DNA of 64,000 bases from Lachnospiraceae bacterium (lineage in GTDB: Bacteria; Bacillota; Clostridia; Lachnospirales; Lachnospiraceae). The notes below the pieces were generated by a model that saw only the letters and a list, made by a program, of their open reading frames with translations, did no database searches and was not told the origin of the DNA. Positions 17,077 through 27,376 of the stretch are shown here, piece after piece. Location of the stretch: the NCBI GenBank assembly GCA_017935565.1, contig JAGBHK010000016.1, forward strand, positions 1 to 64,000, read 5' to 3'. The position numbers and the translations under genes were made by a program. The first letter of the stretch is position 1, and each line of letters begins with the position of its first letter.

Positions 17077-20000
17077 TTACCTCTCTTTCATTAAACCTTC
17101 CCCACTCATTAATCTATCAATACACTCCTTTGCATATGCTCTTCTAAGCTTATTATGGTACATCTGATTATAATAATTTCTTAAACAATTATAGCAAGAT
17201 GTATTCTCATCGCAGCACTCTTGTGTAACCTTTATTAATGATGCCTTTAATGAACTTGCAATCGCATTCTTGTTAATCAATCGCTTAACATGGCCTGCTC
17301 CACCAGGAACATTATCAAACACCAAGATATCGAAGCAATTTTTTTCATTATTAGCCTCCAAAAGACCATCAATATCATTTCTTTCTATTCCAAGAGCACT
17401 ACTAACCCCTTCCAAAAATGCATACAGAAATGAAAGTGCTTTAGCATAACCATCCTTTTCTTCAATATCCAAGGACGGAATCGTAAATCTAGCAACATCT
17501 GTTTCAAAGACGTGACCTAAACGTAATTTTTCCATTTCTTCACATTTACATCTATACTGCCTATGGTTATTATGTATTTTTTGCTTTACAGGAATATCCA
17601 TATACCCATAAACAATATCGCTATATCCACACTCTGGACACATATAGAAATCCGACTTATTCATAACAAGAAGTTTGTCTTGCGAACTAGTCTCAACAAT
17701 AATATCTCTTCCTATTCGCAGATTATTATCATCCCTAATTCCTTGCCCTAAATAAATAACTTCTCCCGCATATGAACGTTTAGGTTTCATTCGCGTACTT
17801 TCTTTAGTCAATCCCGTTTTAAAACCATTAATAGGCTCAATATAGTATTCTTGATACACACCTTCCAATGACTCATCACAATATTTGCAATTTGAATCTC
17901 TATCGCTCACCGTAACATTAACTCTATTACATTTTGGACATGTCCTAAAATATTTCTTTGGAAATGGTTCCATCTTTGGCAAGGTAATATATTTAGAAGT
18001 ATATTTTCTTTTATCTACAATAACCTCAGAATCAGGCGCATATTCCGATATTGCAATTCGAAGGTCTCTACTCAAATCATAACTTTCATCCAAAACCCCA
18101 TCTCTATAGATTTCAAGGTCTACAACATCAACAGGAAATCCATATTTTGGAATTACACAGTACTTTGAAAGTGAATCAATAAGTTTTTTCTTATGAAGTA
18201 TATCTATCTGTTTAGAATAATAATCAGCTTCTCGATACTTTTCTTCATTCAACGCATACTGTTTAGCATCTTCATATTCCTTTGCTAATTCTTGAATTGA
18301 ACTAACAAAATATTGCATTTTTTCATCATTACCTCCTATTTCCTCAAACCACTTGAAATTATGATATTCTTTATAGGTATCTCCTGGAATAATTTTTTTG
18401 TTAATATAGTCATTTAAATCAGCTGGATGTCCCATGACATACTTTTTAAACGCTTCTACACCATCACCAAAAACCATACCTTCAATAGTATCGAAGTATT
18501 CTGGATTATTTCTAAAAAAATAGCCTAAACTTGCTGCCATTAAGTGTCTAACTATTATTTTCTTATTAAGAACATTAAAGTACGGAGGTCTAATTACCCC
18601 TGAAATCATCTTTTCAGGTTCAAGAAAATATGTGTAGTCATGTGAACCAGTACCACAATATGTAAGTATATATGCAGAACTATCTTTTCTTCTTCCTGCG
18701 CGTCCAGCTCTTTGCACATAATTAGCCGGAGAAGGTGGAACATTACGCATAAATACAGTCTCCAGGTTACCAATATCTATACCCATTTCAAATGTAGTCG
18801 AGCAACTTAAAATATTGATTTTCTTGTCCTTAAAATCATTTTGATACTGTTTAGCTTTTTTTCTATCTAGTTGTGCTGTATGTTCCTCTACCACAATGCT
18901 TTCTATTTTTTTTGTCTTATATTGTTCACGATAAAAATTGTTTTTTAACACTTTGTCTGGATCTACTTCTCTAAGTTTTCCTATACACTTATCTTGAACA
19001 CAAATATTATGTACATTATATGGTGTGAGTCTTCCACATTTTGAACATTGATAATATTTAGAGTTTTTATAATTCTTTAGCACATATCTACTAGCATCAA
19101 TCTTATAGGCCTCTTTTTTTACATCCTTAATAACAATAGGTTCAACGCCTAGCAACTTTGATTGTTCAACTAGCAAAGTAAAAAGAACCTTAATAATCTC
19201 TTTTGCTTCTTCTGCACTACATCCAAAAGTACGCTTTATATATCTAACTGCCATATTTTCTTTTCCCGAAACAGGTAGCATACTTCTGATTGATGGAGTT
19301 GCTTTTTGACACTGTAACATTACATAATTATTGTCAAATCTTCTGTATTCCAAATAATCTTTCTTTTCCTCTGGTGTAAGCGTAGATTTAACGTAGTTGA
19401 TTGCAGGTGTAATTTTAAATACACTAAAAATAACTTGCATAATATTAGCTAGGTCATCCTTTGTTATATTATATCTACCAAATTCTTCTTTGACATCTTC
19501 TTCAGTAAAACAATTAGTAATGTCTGATATATCTAATTCATAATAGTATAATCCCAATCCCTCTCCATCGTAGATACCATCCACTTTGAGAAGGTCTACC
19601 AACAAAGCTATCCACGCATTTTTGTGTGCAGACATCTCATTATGAAATAAATTGTTTTTTCTTATTTTATCTGTCAAGTAAGCAGCCAACTCATCCACTG
19701 TAATATCTTTAAAATTTTGTTCCTCAATAACCTTCCAAACCAAACGTTTTTGGAGCATGCGAACATGATTAGACTCATAAAAAGTTGCAAAAAAACTAGC
19801 TTGTTGTCTGCTATCCGAAAAAGCTAGAAACTGTTTAAATTTTGAATTATTATTAACAACTTCTTTCGGACGCATCTTAAGTGACAACACTGCTTGTTGT
19901 TCTTTAATCTCATCTCCCTCATCTATCGCCTCATATAAAATTTGCGAAATAAGCGCAGTACCTTCATCCTTTCCTAAATTTAGACCCTTAACTATTCCAG

Positions 20001-21783
20001 ATCTTGTTTTATGACCACAAACTGGACATTGATTAATATTATTAAAAACAGCCTCTTCTGCATTAGCTTTTTTTTGATTAACTTTATAAATAATCGATCT
20101 ATGCTTGTCACCACAATTACATCTGCGTGCATTTTTATTTTGTGCGTGATTTATACAACCACACTTCGTGCATATGGCATATTCTTCCAAAATATTTTCA
20201 TCAACTTCCTCTTCTGCAATCTTATTTTCCAAAAGAAAATAATCTATTTTTACAAACTCATTGTGTCCATAATTTTCATAAATATCAACCTCCTTATTTT
20301 GAAAAAGATATTGTAAACCATCCTCCTCTATTTTGAGTTTTCCTATAATATATGGTGCACTACAATATCTGCAATTACCAACCTCAAATGCTCTTAATCC
20401 ATCAAGCATATTAGTTTTTGTCAAACTGAATTTTTGTTCTGGTCCCACTGTAATATATGCCCCTGATAAAGGGCGTACAAAAGAATGATATTTCAAGTCA
20501 AACAATCCAATTCCTTCTTTTTCAGCCATATTAATAAGATCAATAAGATTCGTTAATTCATTTTCATTTAATTTCTCACTAAAATTCTTGTAAAGTTCTG
20601 AAAAGTTCTTACTTCCATTATTAAGCAATCTATATAGCTTGTACACATTTCTATCATGCACTAACAATTCATATATATTCTTTTTAATGTCATCCTTAGG
20701 CTCTATCGAATATTTTCTAAATATATTATTGACTATCTCTCTATTTTCGATATTTTCCTTTATTACGCAATAATCTCTACCATCAATCGTGTAAGCTAAT
20801 AAAGATTCAATTAAATGAATTCTCTTCGAAAAAATAATATCTCGCACTTCAAAATTGTCAACAGATGTCAAATTTCTAGCAAACTCTATAATTTCATTTT
20901 CTGATTTACCTTGTTCACCTAAAGTTGCACTAGTTAATATAAATCGCGGTTTTTGAGAAGCTATGCCAGTTAATCGTCTCATAAGCAACGATAATTCGAT
21001 ACCTAGTGAACCTGAATACGAATGTGCCTCATCCAACACAACATATTTCCAGCTATTCAGTCTTGCTGGTTCAAATATTCCATAATCATTCGGTCTAATT
21101 AATAGATACTCGAGCATCGAATAATTAGTAAATAATAAATGTGGTGGATTTTTTCTTATTTCTTCACGCGATAATATTTCGTTTTCTGGAATAGACGCAT
21201 TATTTTCTTCAGCGTATTTTTTTCGCTCTTTCTCTGTAAAACGTTCTTTTGTCTCACCAGTAAAAAAACCATAAGTTATATTAGGACATTGAGATAATAT
21301 TTTTCTTACCCTCTCAATTTGGTCATTTACAAGCGCATTCATTGGATATAAAAATATTGCTCTAACTCCAACTTCTTTATTTCCATCTTCTATATCTTTC
21401 AAAATATCATTAAGAATAGGAAATAAGAAACTTTCTGTTTTACCTGAACCTGTACCTGTTGTTATAATTACACTTCTGCCTTCATCAATCTGTCTAATAG
21501 CTTCCTCCTGATGCGAATATAACGGTCTATCAAAATTAATATCACCAAGATTTAGAAATGAACGACATACGACACCTTCCTCAACAAGTTCTTTTATGTT
21601 TTTCCCACGTTTAAACGGCAAATTAATATTCACATAAGGACCCTTAAATAATTTTTCTTCTTGTAATTGATTTTCAAATAATGTTTGTAATCTTTCATTT
21701 CCGAACTTAAATGATGATCGTAAATACTCTTTATATCTAGCATCAATGTATTTTGACTTTTCGATTGAATTCATTTTTCCCAT
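17077..21783 (-). CDS. DEAD/DEAH-box helicase with zinc ribbons and DUF1998-like C-terminus
   Basis: 1568 residues. Helicase motifs: Walker A TGTGSGKT (109-116), DEAH in VVLDEAHSYSG (near 250), SAT in LTSATLG (near 284), and in the second lobe MGIDIG and QRAGRAGRR (near 1000-1045). Several zinc-ribbon cysteine pairs are scattered between and after the lobes (CRYCSAP, CTKCGC, CPVCGH, CSKCGR, CPKCNR, CPECGY). The end has the DUF1998-type cysteine cluster CC..CYNCLRNYY. This architecture recalls the MrfA/YprA helicases and helicase components of DISARM-like defence systems. It overlaps the upstream gene; the ATG at 21774 forms an ATGA with its stop, an alternative start to the one given. Confidence 0.88.
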   Translation of the reverse strand: MGKMNSIEKSKYIDARYKEYLRSSFKFGNERLQTLFENQLQEEKLFKGPYVNINLPFKRGKNIKELVEEGVVCRSFLNLGDINFDRPLYSHQEEAIRQIDEGRSVIITTGTGSGKTESFLFPILNDILKDIEDGNKEVGVRAIFLYPMNALVNDQIERVRKILSQCPNITYGFFTGETKERFTEKERKKYAEENNASIPENEILSREEIRKNPPHLLFTNYSMLEYLLIRPNDYGIFEPARLNSWKYVVLDEAHSYSGSLGIELSLLMRRLTGIASQKPRFILTSATLGEQGKSENEIIEFARNLTSVDNFEVRDIIFSKRIHLIESLLAYTIDGRDYCVIKENIENREIVNNIFRKYSIEPKDDIKKNIYELLVHDRNVYKLYRLLNNGSKNFSELYKNFSEKLNENELTNLIDLINMAEKEGIGLFDLKYHSFVRPLSGAYITVGPEQKFSLTKTNMLDGLRAFEVGNCRYCSAPYIIGKLKIEEDGLQYLFQNKEVDIYENYGHNEFVKIDYFLLENKIAEEEVDENILEEYAICTKCGCINHAQNKNARRCNCGDKHRSIIYKVNQKKANAEEAVFNNINQCPVCGHKTRSGIVKGLNLGKDEGTALISQILYEAIDEGDEIKEQQAVLSLKMRPKEVVNNNSKFKQFLAFSDSRQQASFFATFYESNHVRMLQKRLVWKVIEEQNFKDITVDELAAYLTDKIRKNNLFHNEMSAHKNAWIALLVDLLKVDGIYDGEGLGLYYYELDISDITNCFTEEDVKEEFGRYNITKDDLANIMQVIFSVFKITPAINYVKSTLTPEEKKDYLEYRRFDNNYVMLQCQKATPSIRSMLPVSGKENMAVRYIKRTFGCSAEEAKEIIKVLFTLLVEQSKLLGVEPIVIKDVKKEAYKIDASRYVLKNYKNSKYYQCSKCGRLTPYNVHNICVQDKCIGKLREVDPDKVLKNNFYREQYKTKKIESIVVEEHTAQLDRKKAKQYQNDFKDKKINILSCSTTFEMGIDIGNLETVFMRNVPPSPANYVQRAGRAGRRKDSSAYILTYCGTGSHDYTYFLEPEKMISGVIRPPYFNVLNKKIIVRHLMAASLGYFFRNNPEYFDTIEGMVFGDGVEAFKKYVMGHPADLNDYINKKIIPGDTYKEYHNFKWFEEIGGNDEKMQYFVSSIQELAKEYEDAKQYALNEEKYREADYYSKQIDILHKKKLIDSLSKYCVIPKYGFPVDVVDLEIYRDGVLDESYDLSRDLRIAISEYAPDSEVIVDKRKYTSKYITLPKMEPFPKKYFRTCPKCNRVNVTVSDRDSNCKYCDESLEGVYQEYYIEPINGFKTGLTKESTRMKPKRSYAGEVIYLGQGIRDDNNLRIGRDIIVETSSQDKLLVMNKSDFYMCPECGYSDIVYGYMDIPVKQKIHNNHRQYRCKCEEMEKLRLGHVFETDVARFTIPSLDIEEKDGYAKALSFLYAFLEGVSSALGIERNDIDGLLEANNEKNCFDILVFDNVPGGAGHVKRLINKNAIASSLKASLIKVTQECCDENTSCYNCLRNYYNQMYHNKLRRAYAKECIDRLMSGEGLMKER

Positions 21784-24700
21784 ATAAGTCTATTTCCTTT
21801 CAAATCCATAATATATGAAAAAATATCTACTGCATCAGGATCATCCAATGTATTCATAATTGCATGATGTTCAAAATCCAGTAATAATCCATCCCCATCT
21901 TTAGTAATGGCTAATTCAACTGTATCATCTATTATGTCACCACAAATTTCAACACTTACAGGATTTATTCTTGACAATTCGTAGATTTTATCTCTTGACT
22001 TTGTAAACAATTCACCTATAAAAACATCCTCTTCTATTTGATTGGTTATTCTAATATAAGTATTGTTAAAGAAGTGTTGTTTACGTAAAAAATCTCCCTT
22101 TACGTATTGATCAAAATATACCTCACATATCTTAAAGCTTCTACCTACTAAATCAGCCAATCCATAGAATACTCGAATAAATTCCCCTAATTTTGAATCT
22201 CCCTGCAAAGATAAACCTGATTTTTTTTCATAAAAGCAAATTTTGTATTTTTCAAATGATTTTATATTTTTTACAGAGACCACTTCCTCATTTTTAACCA
22301 ATTCACTTTTATACACAATTTCTTCGGATTGATTTATTATTGAAAAATACACTTTTCCACGGCCTTTATAATTTGGTACTATATTAAGTTCTTTATTTTG
22401 CATATTAAAGTCAATTTTTATATCTTCATCTAAAAGACATTTATTATAGCAAATCAAAGCATACTTTTTCACTCCATCCTTTAACATTAGTAACAAAAAA
22501 TAATCATTCGAATTTTTATAAGAAGTTAAAAAACCTATCTTTGCCTCTTTAAAAAAATCTCTTTCATATATTTTTATTTCTTCTATACGTGCACCATTTG
22601 AACCATATACTTCAATAGAATCAATATTTAAATCGACAAATTTAAGAACGCTTTCTGAATGAATTTCACCAATCCACATTTCTTCACTCTTAGTTTTCCA
22701 ACATTGATTTTCTTCTTCAAGAGTGTAAAATTCAAAGTTGAACGGCAAAATAATGTTATACTTTTTTTCGTCCCTTACAAATTCAAGCCAATGAATGTTA
22801 TACTTTTCAGGATGAATTTCTTCCACTATTTCTCCGAACAATACGCTTTCAACATAAACAACATATCCTTCATCGTCTAACTCCTCTTTTTTAAACCTTA
22901 ACTTTGAATCTATTACAAATGTAAAAAAACCTAGTGCGGTACGATGACCTTGATGTAACTCATATATAGTTATACTATGAATACCATTATCTAAATCAAA
23001 TAAATTAACAACGTATTTACTTACGCCTTCCCTCTTTGAAACTGTATATTCATATGCTTGTAGCATTTTCGATCTTCCATCAATATCAATTTCAAATTTA
23101 GCATCACATTCTGTGCTTTCAAAAACAAGAAACTTAATGTTTTTATATATTTGATATTTCCTATTTAAATTCTGTTCATATATATATGCATTTTCATACT
23201 CTTCACCGAATATACCCGGTCGCACTAAAGACGAAAAATTAAACACAGTATTATCAACCAGTAATGCATCACCTAGGTGTGCACCGTATGTTCCTAAAAA
23301 ATAGTATTCTGCCTCATGATATACATCAATCTTACTATTCATATTACTCGTACAAAATACTGCCATTCCAGTATAATCCGTATTATTTTTTATCTCACTT
23401 CCTTCCGAATTGAATACAATCATTTTTCTATATAATCTATCTTTACTGTCAAACAACACATCATTACCTGCCATCAATCGATAAGATATATTTCCAATAG
23501 GCTTATTTAGCAATATTTTATCAACGCTAACCTGATAACCACCAATAATTTCTCTAACATCTGGACGTTCTTCTAAAAATATTATTTCTTCTCCATTAAG
23601 TACTTCTACTTTAATCGTCCTATAGTCATATATCCCTTTCACACGATGAATAGGTGGAACAATATATATATTATTATTTTCCAAAATATATTTAGGTTCC
23701 CATCTTGACCTAAACTCATTTTTTACTGTTTTTCTCGCTCTTGTTTTTGATGGCTCAAGATTTTTTGCTGCCCATTCATCAAATCCCATTTTTAAATAGG
23801 GATTATAAACTTTGACTTCTTTTCCCCATATCTGCTTATCAATCAACCGAACGACTATTGTACTAAGTTTTATGACCGAATCGATACAATCTTCTCTGGA
23901 AATTAACTGTTTTGTTGTTTTTATCAATTTATATGTTTTTCGTGTAACATTAATATGAATATCATCCCCGTCAGACAGCATTGTATGTCTTAACCCGTCA
24001 TATACAAAACGAAAATCTTCATACATATCTTCCGGAAGATCAAACTCGAAATTTCGTTCATATATATCATATATAAAATCAAAAAATGCAGTTAGATAAT
24101 GCGCAGGAACAATCGCATTATATAATGCCACATTAATGTTTCTCTCCTTTTGTTTATTATCAAAACGATATCTGTTTAATACACTTCTAATGACACCTTC
24201 GACTTTTTGTGCAGAATATTTTTCATACAAATTTTCATATATTTCACGAACACTTTCATAGTATCTGCCATCTTCATAATTAAGCATAGCAATTAATACT
24301 AATGATATAAAAATCATTTCCGTATCACATAAAATCATTCCTGTATATGATACAATTGCTTTTTTCAGTTGAGTTTCCGCCATCCTATGAATTCGTTGTA
24401 TTGAATTCTCATCGCCTAACAAATCTATTAAATCTACACCTATATTCTTTCCATTCTTTACTTGTTTTTTTAAAAATTCAATTTTACTTTCAAATTGTAA
24501 GTCTTCTATTTGCTTAGACAATATTTTCAGCATTAAATCTTGCTCTTCATCTGTCACAATACCATTTTCTAGTATGGAATCAATTGTACTAACCAATACT
24601 TCACATTTAGGCGATATCAACAAATTATTTCTGTTATCATCCATCCATACTCTTAATTTTTCTACTTCCTTAGAATTAATCACACCATCCGAAATTATCC

Positions 24701-24980
24701 CTTCTATAATCCCTTGAAGCATATATATAGATAAATTTCCTGATTTATCTATTAAATATTCATTACAATAATCGAATAAAACTCCTCTCTCATCTTCTGT
24801 TATTATATGATCTCTTAATATTATATCGATTAGATTTATTAACTCTATCTGCACCGGCTCATATACAAGATTTCGATTTTTTGATACCCATTCTTCTAAC
24901 TTTTCGATTTCCTTTTCATTAATTATTTCATCATAGTCAATTCCATTAATAATTCCTACAAGTTCATTAATATTCCTCAT
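21771..24980 (-). CDS. Large protein with TerB-like N-terminal repeats, helicase partner
   Basis: 1069 residues. The first 160 contain a twofold repeat of two related helical units: 7-37 and 87-117 (G-I-x-x-D-x-x-I-N-x-K-E-x-x-K-L-x-x-W) and 48-77 and 128-157 (I-L-x-x-x-I-x-T-x-E-E/D). These resemble halves of TerB-like acidic helical domains. The middle is helical (about 190-390) and the C-terminal 600 residues look beta-rich with many short strands. No nuclease or ATPase motif seen. It overlaps the helicase gene by 13 bases (4 with the alternative helicase start), so the two are likely translated together and may form a complex. Ribosome site AGGAGATTGCTAA. Confidence 0.7.
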   Translation of the reverse strand: MRNINELVGIINGIDYDEIINEKEIEKLEEWVSKNRNLVYEPVQIELINLIDIILRDHIITEDERGVLFDYCNEYLIDKSGNLSIYMLQGIIEGIISDGVINSKEVEKLRVWMDDNRNNLLISPKCEVLVSTIDSILENGIVTDEEQDLMLKILSKQIEDLQFESKIEFLKKQVKNGKNIGVDLIDLLGDENSIQRIHRMAETQLKKAIVSYTGMILCDTEMIFISLVLIAMLNYEDGRYYESVREIYENLYEKYSAQKVEGVIRSVLNRYRFDNKQKERNINVALYNAIVPAHYLTAFFDFIYDIYERNFEFDLPEDMYEDFRFVYDGLRHTMLSDGDDIHINVTRKTYKLIKTTKQLISREDCIDSVIKLSTIVVRLIDKQIWGKEVKVYNPYLKMGFDEWAAKNLEPSKTRARKTVKNEFRSRWEPKYILENNNIYIVPPIHRVKGIYDYRTIKVEVLNGEEIIFLEERPDVREIIGGYQVSVDKILLNKPIGNISYRLMAGNDVLFDSKDRLYRKMIVFNSEGSEIKNNTDYTGMAVFCTSNMNSKIDVYHEAEYYFLGTYGAHLGDALLVDNTVFNFSSLVRPGIFGEEYENAYIYEQNLNRKYQIYKNIKFLVFESTECDAKFEIDIDGRSKMLQAYEYTVSKREGVSKYVVNLFDLDNGIHSITIYELHQGHRTALGFFTFVIDSKLRFKKEELDDEGYVVYVESVLFGEIVEEIHPEKYNIHWLEFVRDEKKYNIILPFNFEFYTLEEENQCWKTKSEEMWIGEIHSESVLKFVDLNIDSIEVYGSNGARIEEIKIYERDFFKEAKIGFLTSYKNSNDYFLLLMLKDGVKKYALICYNKCLLDEDIKIDFNMQNKELNIVPNYKGRGKVYFSIINQSEEIVYKSELVKNEEVVSVKNIKSFEKYKICFYEKKSGLSLQGDSKLGEFIRVFYGLADLVGRSFKICEVYFDQYVKGDFLRKQHFFNNTYIRITNQIEEDVFIGELFTKSRDKIYELSRINPVSVEICGDIIDDTVELAITKDGDGLLLDFEHHAIMNTLDDPDAVDIFSYIMDLKGNRLIWEK

Positions 24981-25032
24981 TTAGCAATCTCCTATATTTC
25001 TTCACAGAGTCATTCTTTTTATGTCTACTCTA

Positions 25033-25188
25033 TTACTCCTCCGTATCTCTCTCGATATACTTTCCATCAAATTCTTTGATTTCTTCATCTTCAATTTCTA
25101 ATTCTGCTCCACAATTAGTACATACCAACACTCCATTTGCTAAATCAAGTTTCAATTCTGTTCCACATTCACATGTAAAAAAAGCCAT
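25033..25188 (-). CDS. Small zinc-ribbon protein, 51 aa
   Basis: ATG at 25188 with GGAGGAATTTTAT upstream. The protein has a CxCG knuckle (residues 6-9) and a CTNCG knuckle (23-27) spaced like a rubredoxin-type zinc ribbon, then an acidic tail. Sits between the exonuclease fusion and the TerB-like gene in the same direction. Probably binds zinc and either nucleic acid or a partner protein. Confidence 0.75.
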   Translation of the reverse strand: MAFFTCECGTELKLDLANGVLVCTNCGAELEIEDEEIKEFDGKYIERDTEE

Positions 25189-25216
25189 ATAAAATTCCTC
25201 CTTTTGTCAATTCTGT

Positions 25217-26542
25217 TTATTCACTCAATTTCTTCAATTCAAAGTAAATCTTTGCATTTACTTCCGCATCACTCCAAGCTCTATGGGCCTCTTTGTGCTC
25301 AAAGCCATATTTTCCTGCCAAATATCCAAGATTTAACTTTTCCCAATCCATTTTTTCCTTGTATTTCTTTGCTAATAAATATGTATCTAAGAATGGTCCT
25401 TTAAAATTAACTCCTGCTTTATTAGCAGCCTTTGTTATATACCTTAAATCGCTACTTTTAATGTTGTGTCCGACCAAGATACTATCACCAACAAACTCAT
25501 TAAACATTTTTATTACTTCATCAACTGGCGGCTTATCAGCTACCATCTCATTTGTAATATGTGTTATTCTTGATATCATTGGAGTTATAGAACGACCTGG
25601 GTTTGCCAACTGATCAAATCTATCTACCACTTCACCATTAACAACTTTAACAGCTCCTATTTCAGTAATCTTTGCTTCACCATCTCCATTCGCAGCGCCA
25701 TTAGTACCTGTGGTTTCAATATCAAATGCTACAAAAGAATCAAAATCAGGAACAATCAATTCTTCCATATTTTTTGGCATTCCGTCCTCAATTTCCTCCA
25801 CCTCTATATTCATAAGTTCCAATTGATTCATAAGATTTGCCATTTGGTCTTCTGTTGCTGTTATTTTTAAAATTTTGTATCCTTTTACGTTATTTTCAGA
25901 TTCAATATTTATTTCATCTTCAATCATGCCATTGGAAATACTTTCAACAAAAGATTTCAAACCATCCATAGACAATGTTTCAAAATATCTGGCAAGTATT
26001 ACATTTGTCTGTTCTCCACCAATTCTTTGAATAACTCCTATATCGTCAACCGCTCGCTTAAATATTTCATCAATTTCATCCTGTATTGCTTTATCCTTAG
26101 AACCTTTCAAATTCCATCTCTCATTGTAAAATGCTGGACTGTTAACAATACGCTCACCCATTTCTCCAAATGATGTGGCCTTATCCCTTGCGTACTTCAT
26201 AATCTTTTGTTGTTTTTCAATCACATAAGTTTTGTCGACATAAGCTTTTGCACTTTTATACGGTGCATCTATTATTTCAACAAGTTCCTTTAACATTTTC
26301 TCTACTTCTATGTACGGTGCCGAATATACTTTCTCTATTTCTTTTTGTTTCTTCGTAACCACATCACGCATCTTCTTTAGTTCATCCTGATGCGAGACTG
26401 CTATTTCTATGCCATCTCTGTCATAATTCACATCTCTATATGTTTCACTAACATACGCTTGAAGACCAGCCTTTACGTCATCAAAGTTCTCAAACGAAAC
26501 TGTTCCTGGAACAGATTTTGATATAATCATTAAATCTTTCAT
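25217..26542 (-). CDS. DUF1351 phage-type domain fused to DEDDh 3'-5' exonuclease
   Basis: 441 residues. The N-terminal 230 residues match the phage DUF1351 style (DLMIISKSVPGTVSFENF, then a long helical region with KKQKEIEKVYSAPY). DUF1351 proteins usually lie in phage recombination modules. The C-terminal part (about 268-440) is a DnaQ-like exonuclease: DIETTG, HNIKSSDLRY and HRAWSDA supply the D-E-D-D-H residues. First gene of the 18-kb block, with AAAGG upstream. Single-strand or end processing of DNA or RNA is likely; the fusion itself is unusual to my knowledge. Confidence 0.82.
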   Translation of the reverse strand: MKDLMIISKSVPGTVSFENFDDVKAGLQAYVSETYRDVNYDRDGIEIAVSHQDELKKMRDVVTKKQKEIEKVYSAPYIEVEKMLKELVEIIDAPYKSAKAYVDKTYVIEKQQKIMKYARDKATSFGEMGERIVNSPAFYNERWNLKGSKDKAIQDEIDEIFKRAVDDIGVIQRIGGEQTNVILARYFETLSMDGLKSFVESISNGMIEDEINIESENNVKGYKILKITATEDQMANLMNQLELMNIEVEEIEDGMPKNMEELIVPDFDSFVAFDIETTGTNGAANGDGEAKITEIGAVKVVNGEVVDRFDQLANPGRSITPMISRITHITNEMVADKPPVDEVIKMFNEFVGDSILVGHNIKSSDLRYITKAANKAGVNFKGPFLDTYLLAKKYKEKMDWEKLNLGYLAGKYGFEHKEAHRAWSDAEVNAKIYFELKKLSE

Positions 26543-26616
26543 AATTTAACCTTTCTTATCTTCCTTATTTACTTATACGAACAACTCAATGTTCTCATCA
26601 CATACATTTTTTATTA

Positions 26617-26622
26617 TTATAC
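26617..26622 (-). promoter_or_regulatory. Possible -10 element of the accessory block
   Basis: Minus-strand TATAAT about 75 bases upstream of the exonuclease start. No good -35 hexamer is found at 17 bases, so this is only a weak promoter prediction or one that needs an activator. Confidence 0.35.
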
Positions 26623-26696
26623 TACCTTTTCCCCAATTCACACCCCATCTGTCATAAATGGTCTTTTTTATGTAATAAATGGCATAGCCTTCTACT

Positions 26697-26731
26697 ACAA
26701 AAAACCGTCCGCCAATTACTTGACGAACGGT
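26697..26731 (-). terminator. Rho-independent terminator after the aminotransferase operon
   Basis: Arms ACCGTCCG (26704-26711) and CGAACGGT (26724-26731) with one G-T pair, followed on the minus strand by six T. It separates the DUF3592 operon from the accessory block. Confidence 0.85.
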
Positions 26732-26741
26732 CTTTCTTAAT

Positions 26742-26834
26742 TTATTTCATTTCTATTTCATTTATTATGCATTTAAAACCAATTGAATATACTGTCGCAC
26801 TTAATAATATCACTATAATTGCAATACCAATCAT
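26742..26834 (-). CDS. Possible 30-aa membrane peptide overlapping the DUF3592 stop
   Basis: The ATG at 26834 overlaps the stop codon of the DUF3592 gene as ATGA. It encodes a hydrophobic helix (GIAIIVILLSATVYSIGF) and ends shortly before the terminator. It has no independent ribosome site, so it would depend on translational coupling. It could equally be a remnant of a longer C-terminus. Confidence 0.3.
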   Translation of the reverse strand: MIGIAIIVILLSATVYSIGFKCIINEIEMK

Positions 26835-27376
26835 ATTTTTAAAAGCATAAATATTGCAAGAATATTCATTGCAAATGCTATGAAGCCACATACTTTCAGA
26901 AGTTTTACAAACCATTTTGGAACAGATGATTTTACAAAAAACAGTACAACGCAAAGCATTACACTAACAAGAATTATGGCTATGCCTAATAGCATAAACA
27001 TATTTCCCGAACCATCACTTAAAATTGTTCTCATTTCTTCTGGATTATCTGGGTTAACAAAAACATTTTCTCTGCTACCAATCAAAGGTTCTTGTCTACT
27101 GCTTTGACTTCCTTTAACCCTATACACTTGACCTTTAAATGAATATTCATATATCTTATCATACTCGTAGTATTCATGATTTTCTTCAAGTCCTGAAGAT
27201 TTTCTTTCTTTGTCGTAGTCGACTACAGTGGCCTGTACTGTTTGGCACTTTTCTTTAAAACTTGCTAAAGATTCATTCTCATTATGTCCAATATATACTA
27301 ACAAACCTCCTGAGCCAAGCAATATTCCTAATGTAAGCAATACCACAATACCAGTCACTGCGTTTAAATTTCTCAT
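26831..27376 (-). CDS. DUF3592-type membrane protein
   Basis: 181 residues with an N-terminal membrane helix (about 8-29), a beta-rich extracytoplasmic or cytoplasmic segment (VQATVVDYDKER, then YSFKGQVYRVKG and VFVNPDNPEE, the DUF3592 hallmarks), and two C-terminal membrane helices (about 127-150 and 160-180). Start ATG 27376 overlaps the stop of the DUF368 gene by four bases. Function of the family is unknown; it is last in the aminotransferase operon. Confidence 0.75.
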   Translation of the reverse strand: MRNLNAVTGIVVLLTLGILLGSGGLLVYIGHNENESLASFKEKCQTVQATVVDYDKERKSSGLEENHEYYEYDKIYEYSFKGQVYRVKGSQSSRQEPLIGSRENVFVNPDNPEEMRTILSDGSGNMFMLLGIAIILVSVMLCVVLFFVKSSVPKWFVKLLKVCGFIAFAMNILAIFMLLKI

